Below, piece by piece: positions 15,989 through 24,399 of a stretch of DNA of 42,099 nt; position 1 is the first letter of the stretch, and every line of letters begins with the position of its first letter. Origin of the DNA: a virus; the IMG/VR virus record IMGVR_UViG_3300020020_000089, positions 1 through 42,099 of that record; one strand, 5' to 3'. The position numbers and the translations under genes were made by a program. The notes below the pieces were generated by a model. The model ran no database searches. It saw nothing but the letters and a program-made list of their open reading frames with translations, and was not told the origin of the DNA.

Positions 15989-17352
15989 ATCGGCGCGTCC
16001 CCAAACGTGTCGGCGAGCGTCTCGTAGACAGATGCGCAGGCATAGTCCACGCCCGCGATGCTCTGCCAGAGCGTCCCGGCGCCGAGCCCGTTGACGTGCA
16101 TATCCGACGTGCTCACGTAGACCTGCCACGTCTTGCCGTTGAACCAGTCGTGGTTCTTCTCCCACGAGATGAAGAGCTTTTGCAGGGCCGGATCGTAGAA
16201 GCCGCCCATATTCGAGACGGCCACGCAATCGTCATCGGTGGCCGACACCCACCGCATGTCGTCCATGTACTCCACGACAGGTTCAGTCGCGCTCGGCTGC
16301 CAGAGAGTGGCGACATAGAACCGCGTGACGCGATCCCAATAGGTGGCATTCGGATAATCGAGATGCCACTCCATGTTGTTCCCGCCCTGCATCATCCAGC
16401 GGTCATCAAAGCCGGTGAAGAAGCCGATCGGGTCGAGGCTGTTGAGGCCGTAGTTGCCTGGGACGTATTGCACCGCCGCGCTAATCGTGCGGCTGGCCCC
16501 CGAGAGCGTGCCCGTCAGTGTGTCGCCAGCCGAGGGGATGCCGTTGTAGGCCGTCCAGAATCCCCACAGTTGGTTGTTGCCAGAGACTGACCATGGCGTG
16601 GCTTCATGCGAAACCTGAATCGTCACGCCAGAGGGGCTACAGGTCACTGGCTCGTAAGCCTGGAACGCGATGCCGTTTGTCGAGGACACCGTGCAATACG
16701 CGCAGGGTGTCGGCCAGGTCGTACGCATCCCGCCGGCGCGGAACATCTTGAACTTCATCCAGCGACCGTTGGTAGCCGGCAGGGTGACAGTGTGATACCC
16801 GTGCCCGCCCCGCAACTCCTGATCGTTGTTGCCCTTTTGCGACAGGGCCATCGAATACGCGCCGAGCTGTAAGCAGCCGTGCTCTGTGGCGCGGCCACCC
16901 GCCGTCACGGGCGTGTTACTGCGCTGATCCGGGTAGAAATAGAACTCCAGCGCACGATAGACGCCCTCGGTGTAGGCGCCGCCCTGCGTAACTTCGTAGG
17001 CGAACTTCGATCCCTGGTTCCCGCCCGCGGCATTCCACGGCTGAATGTCCACGTCCGCGCCGTAATCCGGATACGGCGTGGGCGCGCCGCCCTGCTTGTC
17101 CGTCGTCGTGATCCGCAGCATCTTTGTGCCGCTGATCGGCGTGACCCCGCCAGTCGCCGTCGTGATGTCCACATCGCCGATGGAGGCGTTGACGACATCG
17201 ACGAATTGCCAGTTGGGATTGACGCCGGCGCCGTTCAGCCCGTCGAGGCCGTTCTCGAAGCCATCGAACAGCAGCGAAGAGCCAGCCCCGCCGCCACCGC
17301 CGCCAACCGTGGCCTTCGCCCGCCCAAACCGTCGATTGAGCTTGTTCGCCAC
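15925..17352 (-). CDS. Large beta-rich virion-region protein, unknown
   Basis: 475 residues from a GTG at 17352 that overlaps the upstream stop (TAGTG). A short basic start and a Gly run (residues 17-23) are followed by a long beta-rich body with many Trp, Tyr and Asp residues, which resembles lectin-like or polysaccharide-lyase-like jelly rolls (for example VYRALEFYFYPDQRS, MEWHLDYPNATYWDR). No catalytic residues could be assigned. It may be a glycan-binding virion protein. Its 3' end overlaps the PEP-CTERM gene by 64 bases tail to tail. Confidence 0.55.
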   Translation of the reverse strand: MANKLNRRFGRAKATVGGGGGGAGSSLLFDGFENGLDGLNGAGVNPNWQFVDVVNASIGDVDITTATGGVTPISGTKMLRITTTDKQGGAPTPYPDYGADVDIQPWNAAGGNQGSKFAYEVTQGGAYTEGVYRALEFYFYPDQRSNTPVTAGGRATEHGCLQLGAYSMALSQKGNNDQELRGGHGYHTVTLPATNGRWMKFKMFRAGGMRTTWPTPCAYCTVSSTNGIAFQAYEPVTCSPSGVTIQVSHEATPWSVSGNNQLWGFWTAYNGIPSAGDTLTGTLSGASRTISAAVQYVPGNYGLNSLDPIGFFTGFDDRWMMQGGNNMEWHLDYPNATYWDRVTRFYVATLWQPSATEPVVEYMDDMRWVSATDDDCVAVSNMGGFYDPALQKLFISWEKNHDWFNGKTWQVYVSTSDMHVNGLGAGTLWQSIAGVDYACASVYETLADTFGDAPIYVAIKPSDRSTFAQIELATA

Positions 17353-18458
17353 TATTCGGCCGCCGAGTAGCCCTGCAGGTTGACCAGCACGCCCGCCGCG
17401 CCTGTCGCCGTCACTTCCGCGATCTCAACCAGCGTGTTCGCCGTGCCGCGGAGAGGCGGATCGAACTTGTACGTCCCGCCGCCGCCCGTGAACTGCGCCC
17501 ACGAACGGTGCATAACCGTGCCCGAGGCGCCGTCGCGAATCAGCACTTCCGTTCCGATGGTCTGATGGGAATTGACGATCTGCGCCGATGTCACGTAATG
17601 ACGAACGCCGGCGCCTCCAGCAGCCGCCGCCGTAACGCCCGTGGTGTTGACCAGGCCGCCCGCCGCCGCCGCGTATTTCCACGTCTGCGCAGGCGTCGCG
17701 TACGGAATCACAACCTGCTTACCCGTCAGCGTCGCGACGCCGAGCACGGCATCCTGATCCGCGACCGCGGCATCGGCCGCGCTCGAGGCGCGGAACATCG
17801 CCGCCGGGCCGGCCGTGGTGCCGACCGTCAGCGGTGCATCGTGCGTATAGTCCGACGAGGGCGTAATGGTCGCACCCGCCGCGTCCACGATATGCGCGTG
17901 CAGCCCGCGCGCCGCCGTCATCTGCAGCGCGCCGGCCTTGCCAGTCGTCAGCGTATCGGGGGAAGAATTGTAGACGGCACCGATCGGCGTGATCGAGGTC
18001 GTCGCCATCGTAAAGGCCGCTTCGTCCGCGATCGACGTGCCGCCAGAGCCAGCGCCGGACGTGATCGCGACCTTGAGCGAGCCCTGCGCGTTGACCTGCA
18101 ACTGCGCGTGATCGTTGTCGGCATCAACCAGGGACGTATCGGAGTCGCGGCGCACCGCGAGGATCGCGATCCCCTTGTTGGCCGAGAGCGCCTGGGTGTC
18201 CTCGGCGTATACAACGTCATCGAGCAGTTGCAACGACGTAAGCAACGAGAGCTGCGTCGCCTCCGTGGCCGCGCCATCCGGCAGTGCGCTGCGCGTTACG
18301 TCAACATCGAGGCCGTACGTCGCATCGCCGTCGAGCCGAACGGCGCTGTCCTCGAGGCCAGCGACGAGCTTGATCAGCTGGTAGTGCTTGCCGCCTACTT
18401 CGTCCGTGGCGACATCAATATCGCCTTCGGCCGTTGTGATCGTAACGTCGTTCGCCAT
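17352..18458 (-). CDS. Virion structural protein, unknown
   Basis: 368 residues, Ala/Thr/Gly rich and beta-dominated, without cysteines. The C-terminal third (HYVTSAQIVNSHQTIGTEV to the end) resembles the 185-residue protein encoded just upstream, which has HQYILRTTTAAS and VRYGAAGGGTDGS blocks of similar style; both may be related surface or decoration proteins. Position after the coat gene supports a structural role. ATG overlaps the upstream stop region (TAATG). Confidence 0.55.
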   Translation of the reverse strand: MANDVTITTAEGDIDVATDEVGGKHYQLIKLVAGLEDSAVRLDGDATYGLDVDVTRSALPDGAATEATQLSLLTSLQLLDDVVYAEDTQALSANKGIAILAVRRDSDTSLVDADNDHAQLQVNAQGSLKVAITSGAGSGGTSIADEAAFTMATTSITPIGAVYNSSPDTLTTGKAGALQMTAARGLHAHIVDAAGATITPSSDYTHDAPLTVGTTAGPAAMFRASSAADAAVADQDAVLGVATLTGKQVVIPYATPAQTWKYAAAAGGLVNTTGVTAAAAGGAGVRHYVTSAQIVNSHQTIGTEVLIRDGASGTVMHRSWAQFTGGGGTYKFDPPLRGTANTLVEIAEVTATGAAGVLVNLQGYSAAE

Positions 18459-19016
18459 TTACTTGTTGTCCTCGGTGAACAGCACACAGGCGTAATGGTT
18501 CGCGCCGCCGGCGCCGCCCGTGGCGTTCCGGACTTCGATCCCCGTCGTACCGCCCTTGTTGATGCGCAGGGGATTGACGCCCGAGCCCGCGGCATCGAAC
18601 AGCACCAGCGCCACGGCGTTATTGATCGTGGTTGTGGTTGACACGAAGTAGGAGCCGCCGACCAGCGTTGAGCCGTCCGTGCCGCCACCGGCCGCGCCGT
18701 AGCGCACGATCCCGGTAAAGACGGAGCGCAGCGGATTGACCGGCGCCGGCACAATCAACGAGCCGCCCGTCGAGGCCGCCGTCGTGGTGCGCAAAATGTA
18801 TTGGTGATAGCCCGCGGTCGTCTGCGTGCCCGGCACGATCCAGACGCGATGGACGAGCACGCCGCGATCCGGCCCCGCCTCGAGGTGCAGCATGTCGGCC
18901 GCGGCTGTGACGGCCTGCGCCGCCGAGCAGGCGACGTACGTCGAGATGTCCTGCGCCGCCACCGGGCGCGCGAAGCACGCCACGAGAACCGCCACGAGTG
19001 AGAGTCGCTGAATCAT
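18459..19016 (-). CDS. Exported protein next to the coat gene
   Basis: 185 residues. Residues 1-21 (MIQRLSLVAVLVACFARPVAA) are a Sec signal peptide with an A-x-A cut site; the mature part is beta-rich with cysteines near both ends. A GAGG ribosome binding site precedes the ATG. It stands between the coat gene and other structural genes, an odd place for an exported protein. It could be a surface protein delivered during lysogeny or infection, or a structural protein that has kept a leader. Confidence 0.6.
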   Translation of the reverse strand: MIQRLSLVAVLVACFARPVAAQDISTYVACSAAQAVTAAADMLHLEAGPDRGVLVHRVWIVPGTQTTAGYHQYILRTTTAASTGGSLIVPAPVNPLRSVFTGIVRYGAAGGGTDGSTLVGGSYFVSTTTTINNAVALVLFDAAGSGVNPLRINKGGTTGIEVRNATGGAGGANHYACVLFTEDNK

Positions 19017-19048
19017 GGGGCTTGCCTCAGAAGAGAGAAAAGGAGAGC

Positions 19049-19081
19049 GCCCGGCGACCAGCTCGAGGCCAGCCGCCGGGC
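19049..19081 (-). terminator. Hairpin terminator after the coat gene
   Basis: Perfect 8-bp stem (GCCCGGCG / CGCCGGGC, 17-base loop) followed on the minus strand by a pyrimidine-rich tail GCTCTCCTTTTCTCTCTT. It sits between the coat gene and the next gene, where partial termination would keep coat mRNA in excess. Confidence 0.6.
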
Positions 19082-19094
19082 AGAGTCGAACGAC

Positions 19095-20324
19095 TTACGC
19101 AGCGCCGGAGGCGACGCGCACAACCCACTCGGGGCGCAGCACCTTGACGCCGTACTTCACGTCGAAACGGGCCTTGAAGCTGTCCGTGTCGCCGTCGAAC
19201 CACCGCACGAAGCGCAGCGAAATGCCGAGCTGCCGATCGGTCTTGGTCGAGGCCATGTCAACGCCTTCGGGCTTCGGCAGCGGGCAGAACGCCAGCGCGA
19301 TCGCCGACTTGTGCCAGGCCGCACCCTGCGAGCCGGCGGTCGAGGCCGCACCGAAGAACGTCAGCGCCTGCGCCGACGCAATCGCCGCCGAGATGTTCTG
19401 ACGCGCACCGCTCGAGTAGAGCGGCGGATCGACCGAGAGCGTCAGGTTGCCCGAACCGTCCGAGCTGCCATCAGCCGTCACGCGGATCTGCATCAGGACA
19501 CCCGTCGAGACTTTCGACACCGGGTTCACGCTGTAGATCCCAGGCAGGGTGAACACGTCATTGGCCTTGACGCGCGCAGCCGCCGCGGCGGTCCAGCCGT
19601 TCGTGACGATGGTCGTCGCCCCGTTCGCCGGGATGCCGTTCGTCGCCGGCGTGCCGCCGAGCGGGCCGACCGTGTGCGAGGCCAGGTTCTGACTCATGTC
19701 CCAATCGAACCCGGCGACGCGCTTCGCCACTTCGCCCGATCCGAACTGCTCACCGAGCTTGCTCTGCGAGTTGAACAGCCCCTTGAGGAAATCGATCGCA
19801 TCGGCCTGCATCTGCGGTCCGATGATCATGGCGCGCTGCCCGTCGCGGGGCGCCGCGTTCTGATCGAGCTTCACGCCGGCCGCGAGGTAGGTCGAGAGCG
19901 CGCTCGGCACCGTGCCCTGCGTGCCAACGATGTTGTGCGTCTGCTTGGCCGCGGTCAGCACAGCCTTGTCGATCTCGTTCGCCAGGAGGGCGGCCTGCGG
20001 CTTGATGATCTGATCGGAGAAGGACGACAGATCCTGCTTGAACTCGTCCGAGTAGATCTCGGTGTCCACGCCGATCTGCGTATCGACCAGCATGGTCGTG
20101 TACTGATCTTCGATGTTCTGCGCCGAGTAGGTCCGGCCAGAGCGTACCGTGTACTGGTTCGGCTTGCGAACGCGGATCGTGTCTGAGCGGTTCGATCCGC
20201 CGTGCGTGCCGAAGAGTGCTTCCTTCTTGCGGTCGGTGTGCTTCGCGGCAACGAGATTGTTCTCGAGGACGCTCAGCCCTTCCAGCGAGATAATGTCGTC
20301 AGTGAGAAAGGCGTTAGTTGCCAT
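19095..20324 (-). CDS. Major capsid protein, P22 coat-like (HK97 fold)
   Basis: 409 residues, close to the 430 of P22 gp5. It follows the scaffold gene and is followed by a terminator-like hairpin. An N-terminal helical arm (residues 1-45), central GVDTEIYSDEFKQD segment and the C-terminal run LGISLRFVRWFDGDTDSFKARFD-type block followed by YGVKVLRPEWVVRV agree with P22-type coats. It forms the icosahedral head, first as a procapsid around the scaffold. A 264-base untranslated leader precedes it. Confidence 0.85.
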   Translation of the reverse strand: MATNAFLTDDIISLEGLSVLENNLVAAKHTDRKKEALFGTHGGSNRSDTIRVRKPNQYTVRSGRTYSAQNIEDQYTTMLVDTQIGVDTEIYSDEFKQDLSSFSDQIIKPQAALLANEIDKAVLTAAKQTHNIVGTQGTVPSALSTYLAAGVKLDQNAAPRDGQRAMIIGPQMQADAIDFLKGLFNSQSKLGEQFGSGEVAKRVAGFDWDMSQNLASHTVGPLGGTPATNGIPANGATTIVTNGWTAAAAARVKANDVFTLPGIYSVNPVSKVSTGVLMQIRVTADGSSDGSGNLTLSVDPPLYSSGARQNISAAIASAQALTFFGAASTAGSQGAAWHKSAIALAFCPLPKPEGVDMASTKTDRQLGISLRFVRWFDGDTDSFKARFDVKYGVKVLRPEWVVRVASGAA

Positions 20325-20588
20325 TGGGCAACCCCCATAGAGGCCCGCGTGTGCGGGTGTTCTATGCGAGTCGCCCCGGCCGGCTTAGCAGGGGAATCGC
20401 AGTCGTTCGTCGTCGCACGGGACCGGGCCGACGTGTGCGCCCCCGTGCGTTCGTGCTGGCGGCCGTACCGCGCTCGCGCGCGCTCAGTCCTGCTCGGCCA
20501 ACACCGCGAACAGGAACGAGCACCCCTTACGAGGGTGAGGCGCGCGGCTTACGGCCGGCGAGTCGTCCCGCGCGTATACCGCGCCGGG
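20325..20588 (-). other. Long untranslated leader between scaffold and coat genes
   Basis: 264 bases without a supportable gene. On the minus strand it contains a 5-bp GC hairpin CCCGC-ACAC-GCGGG at 20344-20357, close to the coat start, and a longer-range TGCTCG/CGAGCA pair around 20490-20525. A GGGGG purine run stands before the coat ATG. Everything else nearby is tightly packed, so the gap likely has a role in coat mRNA stability or translation. Confidence 0.45.
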
Positions 20589-21485
20589 TTAGCTAGCACG
20601 CACGAACTGATTGCGGTTCTTCCGGAACTCCGCGATCGAATTGCTCTTCGACGGGTCAAACCCGCCGGCCGGCGTTTCCCCGACCACCGGCACAATCGGC
20701 GCCGGCGCCCGCGAGACTGGCGCCGCGGGCTTCTCGGCCGGCGTCGCCGCCGCCTCGAGCTTCCCAACCAGGCGCCCGATCTCCACCCAGGGATTCGGCG
20801 CCGATCCGATCCGCGCGTTCAGGCTCGGATCCTTCGCCACCGCATACGCGATCTCGTGGCCGAGCTCTTCGTGCAGCGTCGCCGCCTCGATGGTCGGATG
20901 GAATACGTGACCATCCTTAACGAACGCCGTCAGCACGTCATCGAAGTCTGGATGCGCCTCGACGCCAGTCGCTCGAACCTTGTCGATCCGCGTCACGTAG
21001 TGCTGCTGCTGCTGGCTCTGCGCCACAGCCTGTCGTTCGGCCTGTTGCGCCGCAACGTGCGCCGCGAGCTTCTGCTCGGCCTTCCAGTCGCCGATCGCCT
21101 CGACAAAATCTTCGTACGTGGCGAAATCGTCCACCTTCGGCTTGGCCGTCGCGACCGGCGCCGCGGGCTTCTCGAGCGCCGCGAGCTTGGCCTCGAGCGC
21201 CGCGACCTTCGCGCGCTCGGCCGCCACCGACTGATTCTTCTCGCGCGTCAGCTCATCGATCCGCGCCTGCAGCGAGCTCTTTTTCGCCGCGAGCGCCTTC
21301 CCTGCCTCCGATGCCGGATCGGGCTCAGCCTCGACCTTCGGCTCGACCTTCGGCGCCTCGACCGGCTCGGCCGGCGCGGTTTTGCCGGCGCGGTAGTCGG
21401 CCAGGCTGGCCGCTTCTGGATCCGACACAACCTCGACAGGCGCTATCGGTTCGACATTGGCGACCTCGGCTACAGGCTCGGACAT
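20589..21485 (-). CDS. Scaffolding protein
   Basis: 298 residues against 303 for P22 gp8, and encoded directly before the coat. The first 70 residues are acidic and Pro/Ala/Val rich; residues 70-110 form a coiled coil (SLQARIDELTREKNQSVAAE); a Gln run follows; the C-terminal end is short and basic (EFRKNRNQFVRAS), as expected for the coat-binding helix-turn-helix. It shapes the procapsid and leaves at packaging. Confidence 0.82.
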   Translation of the reverse strand: MSEPVAEVANVEPIAPVEVVSDPEAASLADYRAGKTAPAEPVEAPKVEPKVEAEPDPASEAGKALAAKKSSLQARIDELTREKNQSVAAERAKVAALEAKLAALEKPAAPVATAKPKVDDFATYEDFVEAIGDWKAEQKLAAHVAAQQAERQAVAQSQQQQHYVTRIDKVRATGVEAHPDFDDVLTAFVKDGHVFHPTIEAATLHEELGHEIAYAVAKDPSLNARIGSAPNPWVEIGRLVGKLEAAATPAEKPAAPVSRAPAPIVPVVGETPAGGFDPSKSNSIAEFRKNRNQFVRAS

Positions 21486-21512
21486 GCGTTACCCCTCAAC
21501 TATGGATGATTC

Positions 21513-21528
21513 TTTGTGTGAGCGCAAA
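21513..21528. promoter_or_regulatory. Candidate operator dyad O3 before scaffold gene
   Basis: TTTGTG-TGAG-CGCAAA, one mismatch to the consensus. On the minus strand its TTTGCG could act as a -35 box with CATAGT 18 bases downstream, giving a promoter for scaffold and coat. Confidence 0.5.
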
Positions 21529-21529
21529 T

Positions 21530-21757
21530 CTATTTGCCGCCGAGCGCCTTCGGCTTGCCGCGATCCGTCCAACCGCCGCCAGGGATCGGGACTTTGGTCT
21601 GCCAGTCGTTCCCGCGAAACTTGACCAGCGGCGCCGCTTCCGGGATCCACTCCATGCGCGCGTTTTCAAGGCATAACTGGCACACCGGCGTGGACGCGGC
21701 GGGCGCCCGCAACTCGTGCGAGCAGATCGGGCAGCGATACAGGTTCTCGATCGGCAC
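21530..21757 (-). CDS. Zinc-ribbon protein
   Basis: 75 residues with two close cysteine pairs, YRCPICSHELRAP and TPVCQLCLEN, spaced like a zinc ribbon, then a short Trp/Gly-rich tail. It begins within one base of the portal stop and ends before the scaffold. Such small zinc proteins are frequent between portal and scaffold genes in related phages, with unknown role. Confidence 0.7.
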   Translation of the reverse strand: MPIENLYRCPICSHELRAPAASTPVCQLCLENARMEWIPEAAPLVKFRGNDWQTKVPIPGGGWTDRGKPKALGGK

Positions 21758-23883
21758 TACGCCGCTTTCCCCTTTGGATCCGGCTTGCTGGCCTGCATCT
21801 GCGCTGCGTGCGCGTGCTCGATCCGCTGCGACTCGCGCGCCGTGTCCCGGCTATCGACATGCACCGCGGCTTCGTGCGCGTGATCGGCCGCCTGCGTCTC
21901 TTTGGCGACATTCGCCTGTAGCGCAGCCTTGGAGAGCTCGGCGTTGAGCTTCATCTGCGCGAGTTGCCCGTCGATGTCGGCCTTGTACTTCGCGACCTCG
22001 GCCTGCAACATCGCGATCTTCTCTTTGCTCTGAATCTCGGCGCCGGCGATCTTTTCCTTGCTCTGCGCCTCGATCTGCTTCGTCTCGATGACCTGCTGCG
22101 CCTGTTGGAACGCCTGCTGCAACATCTGGAACTGCTGCCCGAGCTGCGCGAGCTGCGCCTGCGCCTGCTCCGGCGTCGGCCCGTTCTCCTGATCCTGCAG
22201 CTGCGGCGGCAGCATCTTCTTGAGCCGCTCGGCGATCTGCTTCGCGTTCGGCAGATCCATGTTCTCGAAAAACAGGTCGCCGACCACCTGGAACAGCGCC
22301 GGATTCGCCTTGAACAGCTCGGCCATCTGCTCGACAAACTCGGCGCGCGCGCTCGCGTACGACGGCCCGGCCTGCACCGTGACATCGAACTCGCCGACCG
22401 ACAGATCGTAAATCTCCGTCACGCCTTCCGGCAGCTGCGGCTGGCCCGTCATCGGATCCGCCGCCGGCGGCTGGCCCCCATGCACCATCACCGTCTTGGG
22501 CTGATTGTCGAGCCCGAGAATCCGCACCACCCGCGGCGCATCGTAAATCTTCGGCGCCAGATCGACCAGGATCCGCCCGCCGAACCGCACGCCGCGCGCG
22601 AGCCCATCGAGATAATCGCTGTTGCCGTGCTCGCCCTGCGACTGCCGCGCGCGAATGGCGACGCCCGACATTTCGCGCGTTTCCTGCTGGTTGGTATCGA
22701 AGAATCCCGTCGCCGCGCGAATGTCGTTCTCGGCGCCCTGTGTCTCGCGCATCATCGCCTGGATCGGCGGCTCGGCCGTCTGGCGCTGCGGCGGCGGCGC
22801 CAGCGTCCCGCCCAACGTCACCGGCTTGTACTGCAGATACGGCTGATTCTTGCTGTTCGCGTTCTTCCACTGCGCGAGGTACGGCTCGATCTGCCCCTCG
22901 GCCACGAGAAACGGCGCCTTCGGGGCGAGCGCCATCGCCTCCGTTGTCGCCGACTTCCAGTAGTTGAACATGCGCTGCGGGTCTTTCGCCCCGCGCACCA
23001 TGCCACGCACATCGACCTTGCCTTCGATGTCGATCTCTTCGCCCAGGACGCAGACGTACGGAATGTATTTGCCGGCCCACTCGTACGGCTCGAGCACCTC
23101 GAGCGCCGTGATATGGTCGCAAAACACCTTGCGCGTTTCAACCTGAATCGTCTTGCCGTTCGCGAGCGTCTTGTCGGCGCGCGTCACCTCGACGCGCCAG
23201 TACTTCGCCACGAGGATCCGCTCGCCCTCGATCCACATCGGGCCTTCGTCGCCCATGCCCTCGAGCAGATCGGACGTAACGAGCTTCGCGTGCTTGTAGC
23301 GCGCCGTAAACTCTTCGCGCTCGAGCCATGTTGTCTCGAACAGGTAGCGCCGATCGCGCCGATCGCGCTTCTGCGCCGCGGGATCGTCGTAGACGCTGAA
23401 CGGGTTTCGGATCCGCTCGCAGACGATCCGCTGGTTGCCGGAGCCGTCCTCGAGATACTCGGTGCAGTACTTCCACCACCCGATACCGATCTCGGTCTGG
23501 TCCTTGCCGGCCTGGTCGTAGGCGTCATCGGCGTCCGACTGGTTTTCGATATGCCGTACGAGCCCCTGCAGCACTTCGGCCGTCTTGGGATCGGCGCTGT
23601 TATCGACCGCATTGACCTGAATCGCCGGGCGCATCTTGCGCTGCTGGTTCGTGACCTGCTTGATCTGCGGCTTGAGCCGATCGATCGTCAGGCACGGCCG
23701 CCCGTTGTCCTCCCGCTCGGACTTGATCTTCGCGTCCCACTGCTCGCCGGCCGCAAACTTCTTATCCTCGAGCTGCAGGATCCGCAGCGTGTTGACGGCA
23801 TCGCTCGCAACCTTGAACCGCTTGCGCGCGAGCTCGAGCAGCGCGTCATCCTTGCCGGCCGGCTTCTTGTCTGTCTCAGTCAT
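21757..23883 (-). CDS. Portal protein, P22 gp1-like
   Basis: 708 residues from the ATG at 23883 (MTETDKK), close to the 725 of P22 gp1; a longer frame upstream lacks support. Family blocks are clear: QLEDKKFAAGEQWD and NGRPCLTIDRLKPQIKQVTN near the start, the RNPFSVYDDPAAQKRDR segment, and GAENDIRAATGFFDTNQQE in the clip/stem region. The last 150 residues are Gln-rich coiled coil, as in the P22 portal barrel. The dodecamer forms the DNA entry channel and the terminase docking site. It overlaps a small upstream gene by eight bases. Confidence 0.92.
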   Translation of the reverse strand: MTETDKKPAGKDDALLELARKRFKVASDAVNTLRILQLEDKKFAAGEQWDAKIKSEREDNGRPCLTIDRLKPQIKQVTNQQRKMRPAIQVNAVDNSADPKTAEVLQGLVRHIENQSDADDAYDQAGKDQTEIGIGWWKYCTEYLEDGSGNQRIVCERIRNPFSVYDDPAAQKRDRRDRRYLFETTWLEREEFTARYKHAKLVTSDLLEGMGDEGPMWIEGERILVAKYWRVEVTRADKTLANGKTIQVETRKVFCDHITALEVLEPYEWAGKYIPYVCVLGEEIDIEGKVDVRGMVRGAKDPQRMFNYWKSATTEAMALAPKAPFLVAEGQIEPYLAQWKNANSKNQPYLQYKPVTLGGTLAPPPQRQTAEPPIQAMMRETQGAENDIRAATGFFDTNQQETREMSGVAIRARQSQGEHGNSDYLDGLARGVRFGGRILVDLAPKIYDAPRVVRILGLDNQPKTVMVHGGQPPAADPMTGQPQLPEGVTEIYDLSVGEFDVTVQAGPSYASARAEFVEQMAELFKANPALFQVVGDLFFENMDLPNAKQIAERLKKMLPPQLQDQENGPTPEQAQAQLAQLGQQFQMLQQAFQQAQQVIETKQIEAQSKEKIAGAEIQSKEKIAMLQAEVAKYKADIDGQLAQMKLNAELSKAALQANVAKETQAADHAHEAAVHVDSRDTARESQRIEHAHAAQMQASKPDPKGKAA

Positions 23884-24013
23884 GGAGCATCCACACTTTG
23901 GCCGAGCACACGCTGCCATGCGCCGACTTGGCCGCCTGCAGCGCCGCCGCCGGCACCGCTGATACCGGATGCGCGCAGGCGCAGCAGATCTCGCGCAGAA
24001 TCGTGAGCGGCAT
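23876..24013 (-). CDS. Small Cys-rich protein before portal
   Basis: 45 residues from an ATG that overlaps the upstream stop (TAATG at 24011-24015); the end overlaps the portal start by eight bases in another frame. It has clustered cysteines and histidines (EICCACAH near the start, C at about residue 36, H at 44), compatible with a metal-binding knuckle. Too short for firm assignment; gene packing is the main support. Confidence 0.5.
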   Translation of the reverse strand: MPLTILREICCACAHPVSAVPAAALQAAKSAHGSVCSAKVWMLHD

Positions 24014-24225
24014 TACTTGCCGGTCAGCAGGAACTTGAGCCGGCCCAGGAAATCGCGCCCGAAGAATGCGCGCCTCTGGTCGTTGACGGCATCGGTGAGC
24101 GTGTCCACCGCGCGCTGCGTGTCGCGCGCCAGGCCGTTGTGCTTCGTGATGAGGGTATCGAGCGTTTCGGCCTGCGCGCGGACGACTTGCCGTGTCTTAC
24201 GCGCCGACAACGGATGGGATGGCAT
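24013..24225 (-). CDS. Small hypothetical protein, first gene after a promoter
   Basis: 70 residues from the ATG at 24225; a longer frame to 24255 would include promoter sequence and is rejected. Helical and charged (AQAETLDTLITKHNG, then TLTDAVNDQRRAFFG), without cysteines or membrane segments. The -10 box of the promoter ends nine bases before the ATG and no ribosome binding site exists, so its mRNA is probably almost leaderless. Confidence 0.6.
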   Translation of the reverse strand: MPSHPLSARKTRQVVRAQAETLDTLITKHNGLARDTQRAVDTLTDAVNDQRRAFFGRDFLGRLKFLLTGK

Positions 24226-24233
24226 TACTACCA

Positions 24234-24262
24234 ACGATACGCTGTGTTTGCGCAAGCGTCAA
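24234..24262 (-). promoter_or_regulatory. Sigma70-like promoter for portal/virion genes
   Basis: On the minus strand TTGACG (24262-24257), 17 bases, TATCGT (24239-24234). The -35 box is one half of the operator dyad at 24247-24262, so repressor binding would block it. Confidence 0.7.
24247..24262. promoter_or_regulatory. Candidate operator dyad O4
   Basis: TTTGCG-CAAG-CGTCAA (minus strand TTGACG-CTTG-CGCAAA), full match to the consensus, overlapping the -35 box of the virion promoter. Confidence 0.65.
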
Positions 24263-24273
24263 GAAACTTGACG
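24257..24273. promoter_or_regulatory. Perfect inverted repeat CGTCAAG-AAA-CTTGACG
   Basis: Seven-base perfect arms around AAA, directly adjoining and sharing half of dyad O4. Shorter versions occur at 2914-2927 and 30918-30931. Likely a regulator site. Confidence 0.55.
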
Positions 24274-24399
24274 TTTTGTGGTATGCGGCACCGGAACCAG
24301 ACACCCGAGCGCCCCGCAATCTGAACACGCCAGCCGCTCGAGCGGCCCGCTATGGCTGCTCTGGCCCTGCGGCAGCTTCACCGGCTCGCGCTTAGCCAC
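24259..24399 (-). CDS. Small zinc-knuckle candidate after terminase
   Basis: 46 residues from a GTG at 24399 that overlaps the terminase stop. It contains ACSDCGALGC, a CxxC-type knuckle with a third cysteine, after a basic start. The gene would fill an otherwise empty 166-base stretch and ends at the virion promoter. Support is gene packing and the cysteine motif only. Confidence 0.45.
   Translation of the reverse strand: MAKREPVKLPQGQSSHSGPLERLACSDCGALGCLVPVPHTTKRQVS

Noticed and set aside
21964-24006. 680-residue plus-strand frame opposite the portal gene
   Set aside because: Antisense of a well-matched P22-type portal; composition is typical of a GC-rich shadow frame.
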